Source: Rubrivivax sp. (GTDB taxonomy: Bacteria; Pseudomonadota; Gammaproteobacteria; Burkholderiales; Burkholderiaceae_C). From it: a stretch of DNA of 32,072 nucleotides. The stretch covers positions 7,458-39,529 of the forward strand of contig DYOR01000018.1 of NCBI GenBank assembly GCA_020720385.1. The letters are read 5' to 3'. Position 1 is the first letter of the stretch. Each line of letters begins with the position of its first letter. Under the pieces are notes generated by a model. It saw only the letters and a program-made list of their open reading frames with translations. It was not told the origin of the DNA and did no database searches. Made by a program: the position numbers and the translations under genes. Shown here in pieces: positions 19,903 to 28,255 of the stretch.

Positions 19903-21327
19903 TCACGTTCTCCCGTAGGTGTCTTCGAAGCGCACGATGTCGTCCTCGCCGAGGTAGCTGCCGGACTGCACCTCGATGATCTCCAGCGCCACCTTGCCCG
20001 GGTTGGCCAGGCGGTGCGTCTGGCCCAGTGGGATGTAGGTGCTCTGGTTCTCGCTCAGCAGGATGGCCTTGTCGCCCACCGTGACCTCGGCGGTGCCGCT
20101 GACCACGATCCAGTGCTCGGCGCGGTGGTGGTGCATCTGCAGGCTCAAGCACGCGCCGGGCTTGACCATGATGCGCTTGACCTGGTGGCGCGGCCCGTGG
20201 TCGATGCCGTCGTACCAGCCCCAGGGCCGGTGCACCTTGCGGTGCAGGGCTTGCTCGCCGCGCTGTTCGCGGCCGAGCCGGGTGACGATGTTCTTCACGT
20301 CCTGGCTCTTCTCGCGGCTGGCCACGAGCACGGCGTCGGGCGTTTCCACCACCACCACGTCGTGCACGCCGACCACGCTCACCAGGCGGCTGGTGGCGTG
20401 CACCAGGGTGTTGCGGCTGTCGCTGACGATGGCGTCGCCGACGCTGGCGTTGCCTTGCGCGTCCTTGACCGCCACCTGCCACACGGCCTCCCAGGCGCCC
20501 AGGTCGTTCCAGCCCGCAGCCAGCGGCTGCATGCGGATGTCCAGCGCGCCGGGGCACTTCTCCATCACCGCGTAGTCCACGGACTCGGCGGGCACGGCCG
20601 CGAACTCGTCCCGGCCCGGGCGCACGAACTTGGCATCGGTGCTGCGCGCGGCCCAGGCGGCACGGCAGGCCGAGGCGATGTCCGGGCGGAAGCGCTCGAG
20701 CGCGGCCATCCACACCGAGGCGCGCAGCACGAACATGCCGGCGTTCCAGAAGTAGCCCCCTTCGGCGAGGTAGTTCTCGGCCGTGGCCAGGTCGGGCTTC
20801 TCGACGAACTCGAGCACGCGCGCGCCCTGGGCGCGGATGTAGCCGTAGCCCGTCTCCGGCCGGTCCGGGGCGATGCCGAGGATGGCGATGGCGCCATCGG
20901 CGGCCATGCCCACGGCGCCGCGCAAGGCCTGGGTGAACGCGACCGCGTCGGTCACCGTCTGGTCGGCCGGGGTGACCACGAGCACCGCATCGCCACCGCC
21001 TTCGAGCGCCTGCAGCGCGGCCAGGGTCACGGCGGGGGCGGTGTTGCGGCCCATCGGCTCGAGCACCACGGCACCGGGCTCCACGCCGATCTCGCGCAAC
21101 TGGTCGAGGACGAGGAAGCGGTGTTCCTCGTTGCCCACGACGACGGGCGCGGCCACCTCGGTGCGCCCGTCGGCCAGCCCCAGCAGGCGCTGCGCCGCCT
21201 GCTGGAACAGGCTGGTGGCGCCCGAGAGCACGAGGAACTGCTTGGGGAAGCCGGAGCGCGACAGCGGCCACAGGCGCGTGCCCGAGCCGCCCGCCATGAT
21301 CACCGGCTGCACGGGGACCTTGTTCAT
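19903..21327 (-). CDS. manC: Mannose-1-phosphate guanylyltransferase / mannose-6-phosphate isomerase
   Basis: This two-domain enzyme of 474 aa has an N-terminal nucleotidyltransferase ([16 protein letters not shown], then [20 protein letters not shown] and FVEKPD). The C-terminal cupin of the type II phosphomannose isomerase family carries HRPWGWYD and [22 protein letters not shown] (metal-binding His cluster near 410). It supplies GDP-mannose and may also make mannose-6-phosphate. ATG 21327 overlaps the galE stop by four bases. It is also the usual AlgA/CpsB/XanB type, so the exact symbol varies by organism. Confidence 0.94.
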   Translation of the reverse strand: MNKVPVQPVIMAGGSGTRLWPLSRSGFPKQFLVLSGATSLFQQAAQRLLGLADGRTEVAAPVVVGNEEHRFLVLDQLREIGVEPGAVVLEPMGRNTAPAVTLAALQALEGGGDAVLVVTPADQTVTDAVAFTQALRGAVGMAADGAIAILGIAPDRPETGYGYIRAQGARVLEFVEKPDLATAENYLAEGGYFWNAGMFVLRASVWMAALERFRPDIASACRAAWAARSTDAKFVRPGRDEFAAVPAESVDYAVMEKCPGALDIRMQPLAAGWNDLGAWEAVWQVAVKDAQGNASVGDAIVSDSRNTLVHATSRLVSVVGVHDVVVVETPDAVLVASREKSQDVKNIVTRLGREQRGEQALHRKVHRPWGWYDGIDHGPRHQVKRIMVKPGACLSLQMHHHRAEHWIVVSGTAEVTVGDKAILLSENQSTYIPLGQTHRLANPGKVALEIIEVQSGSYLGEDDIVRFEDTYGRT

Positions 21328-22343
21328 GCGTCGAATCCCTTCGGGTTCATGGCTTGCCAGCGCCAGCTGTCCTCGCACATGCGGGCCAGGTCGAGCTGGG
21401 CGCTCCAGCCCAGCAACTCGTGCGCCAGGCCGGGGTCGGCCCAGCATGCGGCCACGTCGCCGGGGCGGCGGGGCTTGATCTCGTAAGGGATCTCGCGGCC
21501 GCTGGCCCGGGCATAGGCGGCCACCACCTCGAGCACGCTGTGGCCTCGGCCCGTGCCCAGGTTGACGGTGAACGAGCCGTTGTGTTCGAGGAGCCGGCGC
21601 AGCGCCGCCACGTGGCCCTGGGCCAGGTCGACGACGTGGATGTAGTCGCGCACGCCGGTGCCATCGGGGGTGGGGTAGTCGTTGCCGAACACCGACAGGC
21701 ACGCCAGCCGCTCCACCGCCACCTGGGCCACGTAGGGCATGAGGTTGTTGGGTACCCCGCGCGGGTCTTCGCCGATGCGCCCGCTTTCATGCGCGCCCAC
21801 CGGGTTGAAGTAGCGCAGGCAGGCGCTGCGCCAGCCCGAGTCCGCCGCGCCCAGATCACGCAGGATCTGCTCGCTCATGAGCTTGGTCTGGCCGTAGGGG
21901 TTGGTGGCCGACAGCGGCGAGGCCTCGACGATGGGCAGGCGCTCGGGCTCGCCATAGACGGTGGCGCTGGAGCTGAAGACAAGACGCTTCACGCCATGGC
22001 GCTGCATCGCTGCGCAGACGCCAAGCAGACCGCCGATGTTGTTGGCGTAATAGGCCAGCGGCCTGGCGGCCGATTCGCCCACCGCCTTGAAGGCCGCGAA
22101 GTGCACCGCGGCGACGATGCGGTGGCGCTGGAAGATGCCGTCCAGTGCCGTGGCATCGCAGACGTTGGCGCGTTCGAACACCGGCTCGCGGCCGCCGAGC
22201 TCGCGCAGGCGGTTGAGCACTTCGGGCGAGCTGTTGGAGAAATCGTCGATCCCGACCACCTCGAAGCCCGCCTCCTGCAGCGCCAGCCAGGTGTGCGAAG
22301 CGATGTAGCCGGTGGCGCCGGTGAGGAGGATGGTGGGTTTCAT
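21324..22343 (-). CDS. galE: UDP-glucose 4-epimerase
   Basis: GalE interconverts UDP-glucose and UDP-galactose. The 339-aa protein begins MKPTILLTGATGYIASHTW. The third Gly of the usual GxxGxxG is Ala here, a change I believe other Burkholderiales GalE proteins share. It has the cofactor-near FSSSATVYGE, the catalytic YGQTK, RYFNPVGAHESG and GVRDYIHVVDLAQGH. It is the first gene of the operon. ATG 22343 is preceded by pyrimidines (CTCCTTCCCC), so there is no Shine-Dalgarno site, and a CATACT hexamer ends 8 bases upstream. Confidence 0.94.
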   Translation of the reverse strand: MKPTILLTGATGYIASHTWLALQEAGFEVVGIDDFSNSSPEVLNRLRELGGREPVFERANVCDATALDGIFQRHRIVAAVHFAAFKAVGESAARPLAYYANNIGGLLGVCAAMQRHGVKRLVFSSSATVYGEPERLPIVEASPLSATNPYGQTKLMSEQILRDLGAADSGWRSACLRYFNPVGAHESGRIGEDPRGVPNNLMPYVAQVAVERLACLSVFGNDYPTPDGTGVRDYIHVVDLAQGHVAALRRLLEHNGSFTVNLGTGRGHSVLEVVAAYARASGREIPYEIKPRRPGDVAACWADPGLAHELLGWSAQLDLARMCEDSWRWQAMNPKGFDA

Positions 22344-22507
22344 GGGGAAGGAGTATGAGCGCCCTGCATGCGAGGCCTTGCCGCGGGGATAGGCCGAACG
22401 GACCATGCCGTCGGCGCGGGGTCGGGCGCCCGGCAAGGCGGGAATTCTCGCCCAGATCGGCGGCGCGGCCGCCGTGGCGGTGCGGACGTGGCTGGCGGTC
22501 GGCTGCC

Positions 22508-22513
22508 TACAAT
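22508..22513 (+). promoter_or_regulatory. -10 hexamer immediately before ubiJ
   Basis: TACAAT matches five of six consensus positions and ends 6 bases before the ubiJ ATG. A transcript from it would begin at or next to the start codon, giving a leaderless mRNA. The -35 is not recognisable. Confidence 0.5.
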
Positions 22514-22519
22514 CGCGCA

Positions 22520-23062
22520 ATGCTCCACAGTCTGCATAACCTGCTCGCCCCGGCCGTCGCACAACGCCTGACGCTGGTCATCAACCACGTGCTCGGCGCC
22601 GAAGCCGTGGCCACCGTGCGCCTGCGACCCCATGCCGGCCGCAGCCTCGCGCTGAGCCTGGACGGCTGGCCGCGCCTGCTGCCCGCACCGCCCGACCTGC
22701 GCTGGCGCATCACCCCTGCCGGCCTGCTGGAGTGGTGCGACGAGGATCCCGCCGGTGTGCCCGACCTGGGCGTGCGCCTGGATGCCTCCAACCCGGCATT
22801 GCTCGTGGCACGCACCCTGGCCGGCGATGCCCCGGCGGTGCAGATCGAGGGCGACGCGCAACTCGCCGGCGACGTGAACTGGCTGCTGCACAACCTGCGC
22901 TGGGACGTGGAGGCGGATCTCGAGCGCCTCTTCGGCCCGCTCGTGGCGCACCAGTTGCACCGCCTCGGTTCGGCTTTGGCGCGCGCCTTGCGCAGCGCGC
23001 TCAGGCTGGCCAGCGAGGGGGCCAGCGGGCTGGCCGAGCGGATGCGCTCCGGCCGCCCATGA
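22520..23062 (+). CDS. ubiJ: Ubiquinone biosynthesis accessory factor UbiJ (SCP2 domain)
   Basis: UbiJ is a lipid-binding SCP2-like protein of the cytoplasmic ubiquinone-synthesis complex. The 180-aa product starts [25 protein letters not shown]. Its SCP2 region (about 25-125) includes [22 protein letters not shown] and [33 protein letters not shown], the latter being typical of UbiJ. A C-terminal helix follows. Identity is strengthened by ubiB directly downstream. I reject the track's ATG 22355, whose 55 extra residues are Arg-rich and cross the promoter region. Confidence 0.88.
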   Translation: MLHSLHNLLAPAVAQRLTLVINHVLGAEAVATVRLRPHAGRSLALSLDGWPRLLPAPPDLRWRITPAGLLEWCDEDPAGVPDLGVRLDASNPALLVARTLAGDAPAVQIEGDAQLAGDVNWLLHNLRWDVEADLERLFGPLVAHQLHRLGSALARALRSALRLASEGASGLAERMRSGRP

Positions 23063-23133
23063 CGCCCTGCCGCAGCAACCCGGCTGCGCCGGTGCGCGCG
23101 GGCCGAGCTGCGGCCCCGGAGTCTGCGGCTTGA
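23059..23133 (+). CDS. 24-codon bridging ORF between ubiJ and ubiB
   Basis: ATG 23059 overlaps the ubiJ stop (ATGA), and its own TGA (23131-23133) overlaps the TTG start of ubiB (TTGA). The predicted peptide [24 protein letters not shown] looks like no known protein. Its likely role, if translated, is to carry ribosomes across the 67-base gap so that ubiB is coupled to ubiJ. It could also be chance, because stops are rare in GC-rich sequence. Confidence 0.35.
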   Translation: MTPCRSNPAAPVRAGRAAAPESAA

Positions 23134-24683
23134 GGCACTTTCTCCGCCTCGTCTTCATCGTCGTCACCGTCCTGCGCTTCGGGCTGGACGAGGTCGCCCT
23201 GTCGGCCTTCCCGCAGCGCTGGGTGCGCGGGCTGGTGCGCCTGGTGCGCATCGGCCGACGCCTGGACACGCCGCGCGGCGTGCGCCTGCGCCAGGGGCTG
23301 GAGCGCCTGGGCCCGATCTTCGTCAAGTTCGGCCAGGTGCTGTCCACGCGTCGCGACCTGATGCCGCTGGATGTGGCCGACGAACTCGCCCGGCTGCAGG
23401 ATCGCGTGCCGCCCTTCCCCGCCGCGCAGGCGCGTGCGCTGGTGGAGAAGGCCTTCGGCCGCACCCTGGAGGAGATCTTCCAGAGCTTCGACGCCGAGCC
23501 CGTGGCCAGCGCCTCCATCGCCCAGGTGCATTTCGCGGTGCTCGAGGGCGGGCGCGAGGTGGCGGTGAAGGTGCTGCGCCCGGGCATGCTCGCGGCCATC
23601 GACCAGGACCTGAACCTGCTGCACACCCTGGCGCGCTGGGTCGAGCGCCTCTCGGCCGACGGCCGGCGGCTGCGGCCGCGCGAGGTGGTGGCCGAGTTCG
23701 ACCACTACCTGCACGACGAACTCGACCTCGTGCGCGAGGCGGCCAACGCCGCGCAGCTGCGGCGCAACATGCAGGACCTCGGCCTGGTCCTGGTGCCCGA
23801 GATGGTGTGGGAGCTGTGCACCGCCAACGTCATCGTCATGGAGCGCATGCACGGTGTGCCGATCAGCCAGATCGAGCGCATCCGCGCCGCCGGGGTGGAC
23901 TTCAAGAAGCTGGCGCGCGACGGGGTGACGATCTTCTTCACCCAGGTCTTCCGCGACGGTTTCTTCCACGCCGACATGCACCCGGGCAACATCCAGGTGT
24001 CGATCGCCCCGGCCACCTTCGGCCGCTATGTCTCGCTCGATTTCGGCATCGTCGGCACCCTCACCGACAGCGACAAGGCCTACCTCGCGCACAACATGAT
24101 CGCCTTCTTCCGGCGCGACTACAAACGCGTCGCCGAGCTGCACATCGAGAGCGGCTGGGTGCCGGCGGACACGCGCGTGGACGCGCTCGAGGCGGCGGTG
24201 CGTGCGGTGCTCGAGCCGCAGGTCGACCGGCCGCTCAAGGACATCTCGCTGGGCCAGGTGCTGATGCGCCTGTTCCAGGCCTCGAGGCGCTTCAACGTGC
24301 AGATCCAGCCGCAACTCGTGCTGCTGCAAAAGACGCTGCTCAACATCGAAGGCCTGGGCCGCCAGCTCGACCCCGAGCTCGACCTGTGGAGCACCGGCAA
24401 GCCCTTCCTCGAACGCTGGATGAACGAGCAGATCGGCTGGCGCGGCGTGCTCGATCGCCTGGGCCACGAGGCGCCGCGCTACGCGCAGATCTTCCCCGAG
24501 CTGCCGCGGCTGCTGCACCAGGCGCTGCAGCGCCGGGCTCAGCCCGGGGAAAGTGCGGCGCTGCTGGCGCTGCTGGCCGAGCAGCGGCGCACCAACCGGC
24601 TGCTGCAGGCGCTGCTGTGGGCCGCGGCGGGCTTCGTCGGCGGGCTGCTGCTCACCACGCTCGTGCTGCGCTGGCTGCATTGA
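23130..24683 (+). CDS. ubiB: Ubiquinone biosynthesis protein UbiB (ADCK-family atypical kinase)
   Basis: UbiB is a membrane-anchored kinase-like ATPase needed for ubiquinone synthesis. The 517-aa product has the family hallmarks [20 protein letters not shown] with the KxGQ motif (66-69), the Ala-rich loop ASASIAQVH (126-134), the invariant Lys in VAVKVLRP (Lys147), HADMHPGNI (about 280) and LDFGIVG (about 303). Two hydrophobic helices at the C-terminus ([23 protein letters not shown]) anchor it. The start is TTG 23130, reached through the bridging ORF. No ATG or good ribosome site lies near that position. Confidence 0.94.
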   Translation: MRHFLRLVFIVVTVLRFGLDEVALSAFPQRWVRGLVRLVRIGRRLDTPRGVRLRQGLERLGPIFVKFGQVLSTRRDLMPLDVADELARLQDRVPPFPAAQARALVEKAFGRTLEEIFQSFDAEPVASASIAQVHFAVLEGGREVAVKVLRPGMLAAIDQDLNLLHTLARWVERLSADGRRLRPREVVAEFDHYLHDELDLVREAANAAQLRRNMQDLGLVLVPEMVWELCTANVIVMERMHGVPISQIERIRAAGVDFKKLARDGVTIFFTQVFRDGFFHADMHPGNIQVSIAPATFGRYVSLDFGIVGTLTDSDKAYLAHNMIAFFRRDYKRVAELHIESGWVPADTRVDALEAAVRAVLEPQVDRPLKDISLGQVLMRLFQASRRFNVQIQPQLVLLQKTLLNIEGLGRQLDPELDLWSTGKPFLERWMNEQIGWRGVLDRLGHEAPRYAQIFPELPRLLHQALQRRAQPGESAALLALLAEQRRTNRLLQALLWAAAGFVGGLLLTTLVLRWLH

Positions 24684-24718
24684 GCCACCAGCGCTGCGCG
24701 TGGCGGTGCTCGGCAGCC

Positions 24719-24724
24719 TATAAT
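24719..24724 (+). promoter_or_regulatory. Consensus -10 (TATAAT) before the FmdB gene
   Basis: A perfect TATAAT lies 36 bases after the ubiB stop and 76 bases before the fmdB-like start, in a locally AT-richer stretch. The leader that follows contains the palindrome CTCGCGAG (24757-24764) inside a GCTGC/GCAGC stem. It probably drives fmdB-DUF502 and perhaps aspS onward. No clear -35 is visible. Confidence 0.55.
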
Positions 24725-24800
24725 TTCACGTTTTGAATCAATGGTTTAGCTGCGGCCTCGCGAGCGGGTGCGGCAGCCTTCAGCGAAACCCCTCCCAGCC

Positions 24801-25151
24801 ATGCCCATTTACGCCTATCGCTGTGCCGCCTGCGGCCACGCGCAGGACGTGCTGCAGAAGATGTCGGACACGGTGTTGAACCTGTGCCCGGCCTGCGGTG
24901 CCGCGCGCTTCGAAAAGCAAGTCACCGCCGCGGGCTTCCAGCTCAAGGGCTCGGGCTGGTACGTCACCGACTTCCGCGGCGGCAGCGCCGGCGCGGCCAA
25001 GGAGGCCGAGGCCAAGGGCAGCGCCGATACGGCGAAGGCCGAGGCCAAGCCGGCCGAGGCGGCCAGCGCCGCACCTGCGGCCAAGGTCGAGACGAAGGCC
25101 GCGCCCGCCACGGCCCCGGCCAGCGCAGCGCCGGGCTCCGGCAGCGCCTGA
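24801..25151 (+). CDS. FmdB-family zinc-ribbon protein
   Basis: This 116-aa protein starts MPIYAYRCAACGHAQDVLQKM. Two CxxC pairs (CAAC near 8-11, CPAC near 32-35) form the small zinc ribbon of the FmdB regulatory family, followed by GWYVTDFRG (about 54-62). From residue 65 on it is a low-complexity Ala/Lys/Glu tail (repeats of AEAK, AAPA), probably unfolded. Members are called putative regulators but no function is established. ATG 24801 is preferred to the track's GTG 24768. Confidence 0.88.
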   Translation: MPIYAYRCAACGHAQDVLQKMSDTVLNLCPACGAARFEKQVTAAGFQLKGSGWYVTDFRGGSAGAAKEAEAKGSADTAKAEAKPAEAASAAPAAKVETKAAPATAPASAAPGSGSA

Positions 25152-25174
25152 CCCCCTGCGCCGACGCTGCTCGC

Positions 25175-25825
25175 GTGAAGAAATATCTCGTCGCCGGCCT
25201 GCTGGTATGGCTCCCGCTGGCCATCACCATCTGGGTGCTGTCGTGGCTGCTGGGCTCGCTCGACGGCGTCTTCGAGGCGCTGCTCTCGGCCACCCAGGCG
25301 GTGCTGCCCGAATCCGCGCGCGCCGGACTGGAGCGGCTGCGCCACGTGCCCGGCATGGGCGTGCTGGTGATGGTGGCCCTGCTGCTGTTCACCGGCATGT
25401 TTGCCGCCAACATCGTCGGCCAGTGGTGGCTGCGCCAGTGGGACGCGATGCTGGGCAAGATCCCCATCGTCAAGAGCATCTACAGCTCGGTCAAGCAGGT
25501 CTCCGACACGCTCTTCTCGAGCAGCGGCAATGCCTTTCGCGAGGCCGTGCTGGTGCAGTACCCGCGCCAGGGCAGCTGGACCATCGCCTTCGTCACCGGT
25601 CGGCCCGGTGGCGAGGTGGCGCGGCATCTGGTGGGCGAGCATGTCAGCGTCTACGTGCCGACCACGCCCAATCCGACTTCGGGTTTCTTCCTCATCATGC
25701 CGCGCGCCGACGTCGTGCCCTTGAAGATGAGCGTGGACGCGGCCCTGAAGTACGTCATCTCGATGGGCGTGGTGGTGCCGGGCAGCCCCGACGAGCTCAT
25801 CGCCACGCCGCCGGTGCGAAATTGA
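25175..25825 (+). CDS. DUF502 inner-membrane protein
   Basis: The 216-aa product starts at GTG 25175 (MKKYLVAGLLVWLPLAITIWVLSWLLG) with a first membrane helix at about 5-27. A second helix lies near 63-86 (VLVMVALLLFTGMFAANIVG). The soluble part has the DUF502 signature GKIPIVKSIYSSVKQVSDTLF, then VQYPRQGSWTIAFVTG and VPTTPNPTSGFFLIMPR. The function is unknown. The ORF track shows it only as the tail of a longer frame (24884-25825), of which the first 97 codons overlap fmdB. It lies 23 bases after fmdB, an arrangement I recall from other betaproteobacteria. Confidence 0.9.
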   Translation: MKKYLVAGLLVWLPLAITIWVLSWLLGSLDGVFEALLSATQAVLPESARAGLERLRHVPGMGVLVMVALLLFTGMFAANIVGQWWLRQWDAMLGKIPIVKSIYSSVKQVSDTLFSSSGNAFREAVLVQYPRQGSWTIAFVTGRPGGEVARHLVGEHVSVYVPTTPNPTSGFFLIMPRADVVPLKMSVDAALKYVISMGVVVPGSPDELIATPPVRN

Positions 25826-25864
25826 GCCGGCTGGACCGGCCCGGCAGCCGGCCCGCCCCGGCGC

Positions 25865-25986
25865 GCCCGGTGGCCCGCGCCGCAGGACCCCCGCCAGCGC
25901 CGTAACCCACGCAAACCACCGCGCCCCCCTTTACCACGCCCGTCTACCGCGCCCCTTTACCGACGCATCCGTTCTGGAGTGAAGCA
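25865..25986 (+). promoter_or_regulatory. C-rich, G-poor leader of aspS with an imperfect direct repeat
   Basis: Between the DUF502 gene and aspS the plus strand turns strongly C-rich and G-poor; by hand I count roughly three C per G over about 85 bases. An imperfect direct repeat (ACCGCGCCCC..TTTACC, twice) sits at about 25918-25961. Such C>G stretches can be Rho-loading (rut) sites. No hairpin terminator is seen. The aspS start has GGAGTGA six bases upstream. Confidence 0.45.
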
Positions 25987-27777
25987 ATGAGAACCACCTA
26001 CTGTGGCCTGGTCAGCGAGAAGCTGATGGACCAGACCGTCACCTTGATGGGCTGGGCCCACCGCCGCCGCGACCACGGCGGCGTGATCTTCATCGACCTG
26101 CGCGACCGCGAGGGGCTGGTGCAGATCGTCTGCGACCCCGACCGCGCCCAGACCTTCAAGGTCGCCGAGGACGTGCGCAACGAGTTCTGCCTGAAGGTCG
26201 TGGGCCGTGTGCGCGCGCGGCCCGCCGGCACCGAGAACACGACGCTGACCAGCGGCCGCATCGAGGTGCTGTGCCACGAGCTGGAAGTGCTCAACGCCAG
26301 CGTCACGCCGCCCTTCCACCTCGACGACGAGAACCTCAGCGAGACGGTGCGCCTGACGCACCGCGTGCTCGACCTGCGCCGGCCGCCGATGCAGAAGAAC
26401 CTGATCCTGCGCTACCGCGTGGCCATGGAGGTGCGCAAGTTCCTCGACGAGCAGGGCTTCATCGACATCGAGACGCCGATGCTCACCAAGAGCACGCCCG
26501 AGGGCGCGCGCGACTACCTCGTGCCCAGCCGCGTGCACGACGGCCACTTCTTCGCCCTGCCGCAGAGCCCGCAGCTCTTCAAGCAGCTGCTCATGGTGGC
26601 GGGTTTCGACCGCTACTACCAGATCACCAAGTGCTTCCGCGACGAGGACCTGCGCGCCGACCGCCAGCCCGAGTTCACGCAGATCGACATCGAGACCTCG
26701 TTCCTGGTCGAGTCGGAGATCCGTGCCATCACCGAAGCCATGATCCGCAGCGTCTTTCGCAAGACCATGGGCATCGAGCTGCCGACCTACGCCGAGCTCA
26801 CCTACACCGAGGCGATGCACCGCTACGGCTCGGACAAGCCCGACCTGCGCGTGAAGCTCGAGTTCACCGAGCTCACCGACGTGATGCGCGACGTGGACTT
26901 CAAGGTCTTCTCCGCGCCGGCGACCACGCCGGGCGGGCGCGTGGCGGCGCTGAGGGTGCCCGGCGGCGGCGAAATGAGCCGCGGCGAGATCGACGCCTAC
27001 GGCGAATTCGTGAAGATCTACGGCGCCAAGGGCCTGGCCTGGATCAAGGTCAACGACGCCGCCAAGGGCCGCGAGGGGCTGCAAAGCCCGGTGGTGAAGA
27101 ACCTGCACGATGCCGCACTGGCGGCGATCGTCGAGCGCACCGGCGCGTGCAATGGCGACGTGATCTTCTTCGGCGCGGACAAGGCCAAGGTGGTCAACGA
27201 CGCCCTGGGTGCGCTGCGCCTGAAGGTGGGGCTGGGCGAGTTCGGGCGCAGCCACGGCCTGTTCGAGGACCGCTGGGCGCCGCTGTGGGTGGTGGACTTC
27301 CCGATGTTCGAGTACGACGAGGAAGCGCGGCGCTGGAACGCGGTGCACCACCCGTTCACCGCGCCCAAGGACGGCCACGAGGAGCTCATGAAGACCGACC
27401 CCGGTGCCTGCATCGCCAAGGCCTACGACATGGTGCTCAACGGCTGGGAGGTGGGCGGCGGCTCGGTGCGTATCCACCGCGCCGAGGTGCAGGCCAAGGT
27501 CTTCGAGGCGCTCAACATCTCGCCCGAGGACCAGCGCGTGAAGTTCGGCTTCCTGCTCGACGCGCTGCAGTACGGCGCGCCGCCGCACGGCGGCCTGGCC
27601 TTCGGCCTGGACCGCATCGCCACGCTGATGACCGGTGCGGAGAGCATCCGCGACGTCATCGCCTTCCCCAAGACGCAGCGCGCGCAATGCCTGCTCACCG
27701 GCGCGCCCAGCCTGGTCGACGAGGACCAGTTGCGCGAACTGCACATCCGCCTGCGCAACCCGACGCCGGCGGCTTGA
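25987..27777 (+). CDS. aspS: Aspartyl-tRNA synthetase (possibly non-discriminating Asp/Asn type)
   Basis: AspRS charges tRNA with aspartate. The 596-aa bacterial-type enzyme has an OB-fold anticodon domain ([22 protein letters not shown], about 22-43), class II motif 2 ([19 protein letters not shown], about 216-234), the inserted GAD domain in the middle and motif 3 ([13 protein letters not shown], about 536-548). His30 and Gly81 fall where Pseudomonas aeruginosa AspRS, which also charges tRNA-Asn, has His31 and Gly83. This suggests dual specificity followed by GatCAB amidation, but the inference is from memory. nudB follows after 16 bases. Confidence 0.96.
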   Translation: MRTTYCGLVSEKLMDQTVTLMGWAHRRRDHGGVIFIDLRDREGLVQIVCDPDRAQTFKVAEDVRNEFCLKVVGRVRARPAGTENTTLTSGRIEVLCHELEVLNASVTPPFHLDDENLSETVRLTHRVLDLRRPPMQKNLILRYRVAMEVRKFLDEQGFIDIETPMLTKSTPEGARDYLVPSRVHDGHFFALPQSPQLFKQLLMVAGFDRYYQITKCFRDEDLRADRQPEFTQIDIETSFLVESEIRAITEAMIRSVFRKTMGIELPTYAELTYTEAMHRYGSDKPDLRVKLEFTELTDVMRDVDFKVFSAPATTPGGRVAALRVPGGGEMSRGEIDAYGEFVKIYGAKGLAWIKVNDAAKGREGLQSPVVKNLHDAALAAIVERTGACNGDVIFFGADKAKVVNDALGALRLKVGLGEFGRSHGLFEDRWAPLWVVDFPMFEYDEEARRWNAVHHPFTAPKDGHEELMKTDPGACIAKAYDMVLNGWEVGGGSVRIHRAEVQAKVFEALNISPEDQRVKFGFLLDALQYGAPPHGGLAFGLDRIATLMTGAESIRDVIAFPKTQRAQCLLTGAPSLVDEDQLRELHIRLRNPTPAA

Positions 27778-27793
27778 TCGGCGGCGCCCCGCC

Positions 27794-28255
27794 GTGAACG
27801 CCAGGCGCCGGTTCAAGATCCCCGAATCGGTGCTCGTGGTGATCCACACGCCGGCGCTCGAGGTGCTGCTCATCGAGCGCGCCGACCACCCGGGCTTCTG
27901 GCAGAGCGTCACCGGCTCGCTCGACCACGCCGGCGAGGCGCCGCCGCACACGGCGCGGCGCGAGGTGCTCGAGGAAACCGGCATCGATGTCGACCTCGTG
28001 CGCGGCGTGCTGCGCGACTGGGCGCTGCGCAACCGCTACGAGATCTACCCCAACTGGCGCCCGCGCTACGGCCCGGGGGTGACGCACAACACCGAGCATG
28101 TGTTCGGGCTCACCGTGCCGGCGGGCACCGCCGTCACGCTCAGCCCGCGCGAGCACCGCGCCTGGCAGTGGCTGCCCTGGCGCGAGGCGGCCGACCGCTG
28201 CTTCTCGCCGAGCAACGCCGAGGCCATCCTGCAGCTCCCGCAGCGCCTGCCATGA
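27794..28255 (+). CDS. nudB: Dihydroneopterin triphosphate diphosphatase (Nudix)
   Basis: NudB removes pyrophosphate from dihydroneopterin triphosphate in folate synthesis. The 153-aa Nudix protein starts at GTG 27794 (MNARRRFKIPESVLVVIH). It has WQSVTGSLDHAGE and the Nudix core AREVLEETGI-like RREVLEETGI (about 56-65), with one extra residue between the Gly and the first Glu of the classical box. It ends SPSNAEAILQLPQRLP. Its place after aspS and the KIPESVLVVIHT start favour NudB over other Nudix hydrolases. The track's earlier start runs into aspS. Confidence 0.87.
   Translation: MNARRRFKIPESVLVVIHTPALEVLLIERADHPGFWQSVTGSLDHAGEAPPHTARREVLEETGIDVDLVRGVLRDWALRNRYEIYPNWRPRYGPGVTHNTEHVFGLTVPAGTAVTLSPREHRAWQWLPWREAADRCFSPSNAEAILQLPQRLP

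Noticed and set aside
22355-22519. Upstream start for ubiJ at ATG 22355, with GGGGAAGGAG before it
   Set aside because: The purine run is only one base from the ATG, too close for normal initiation. The added 55 residues are Arg-rich and cross the TACAAT box.
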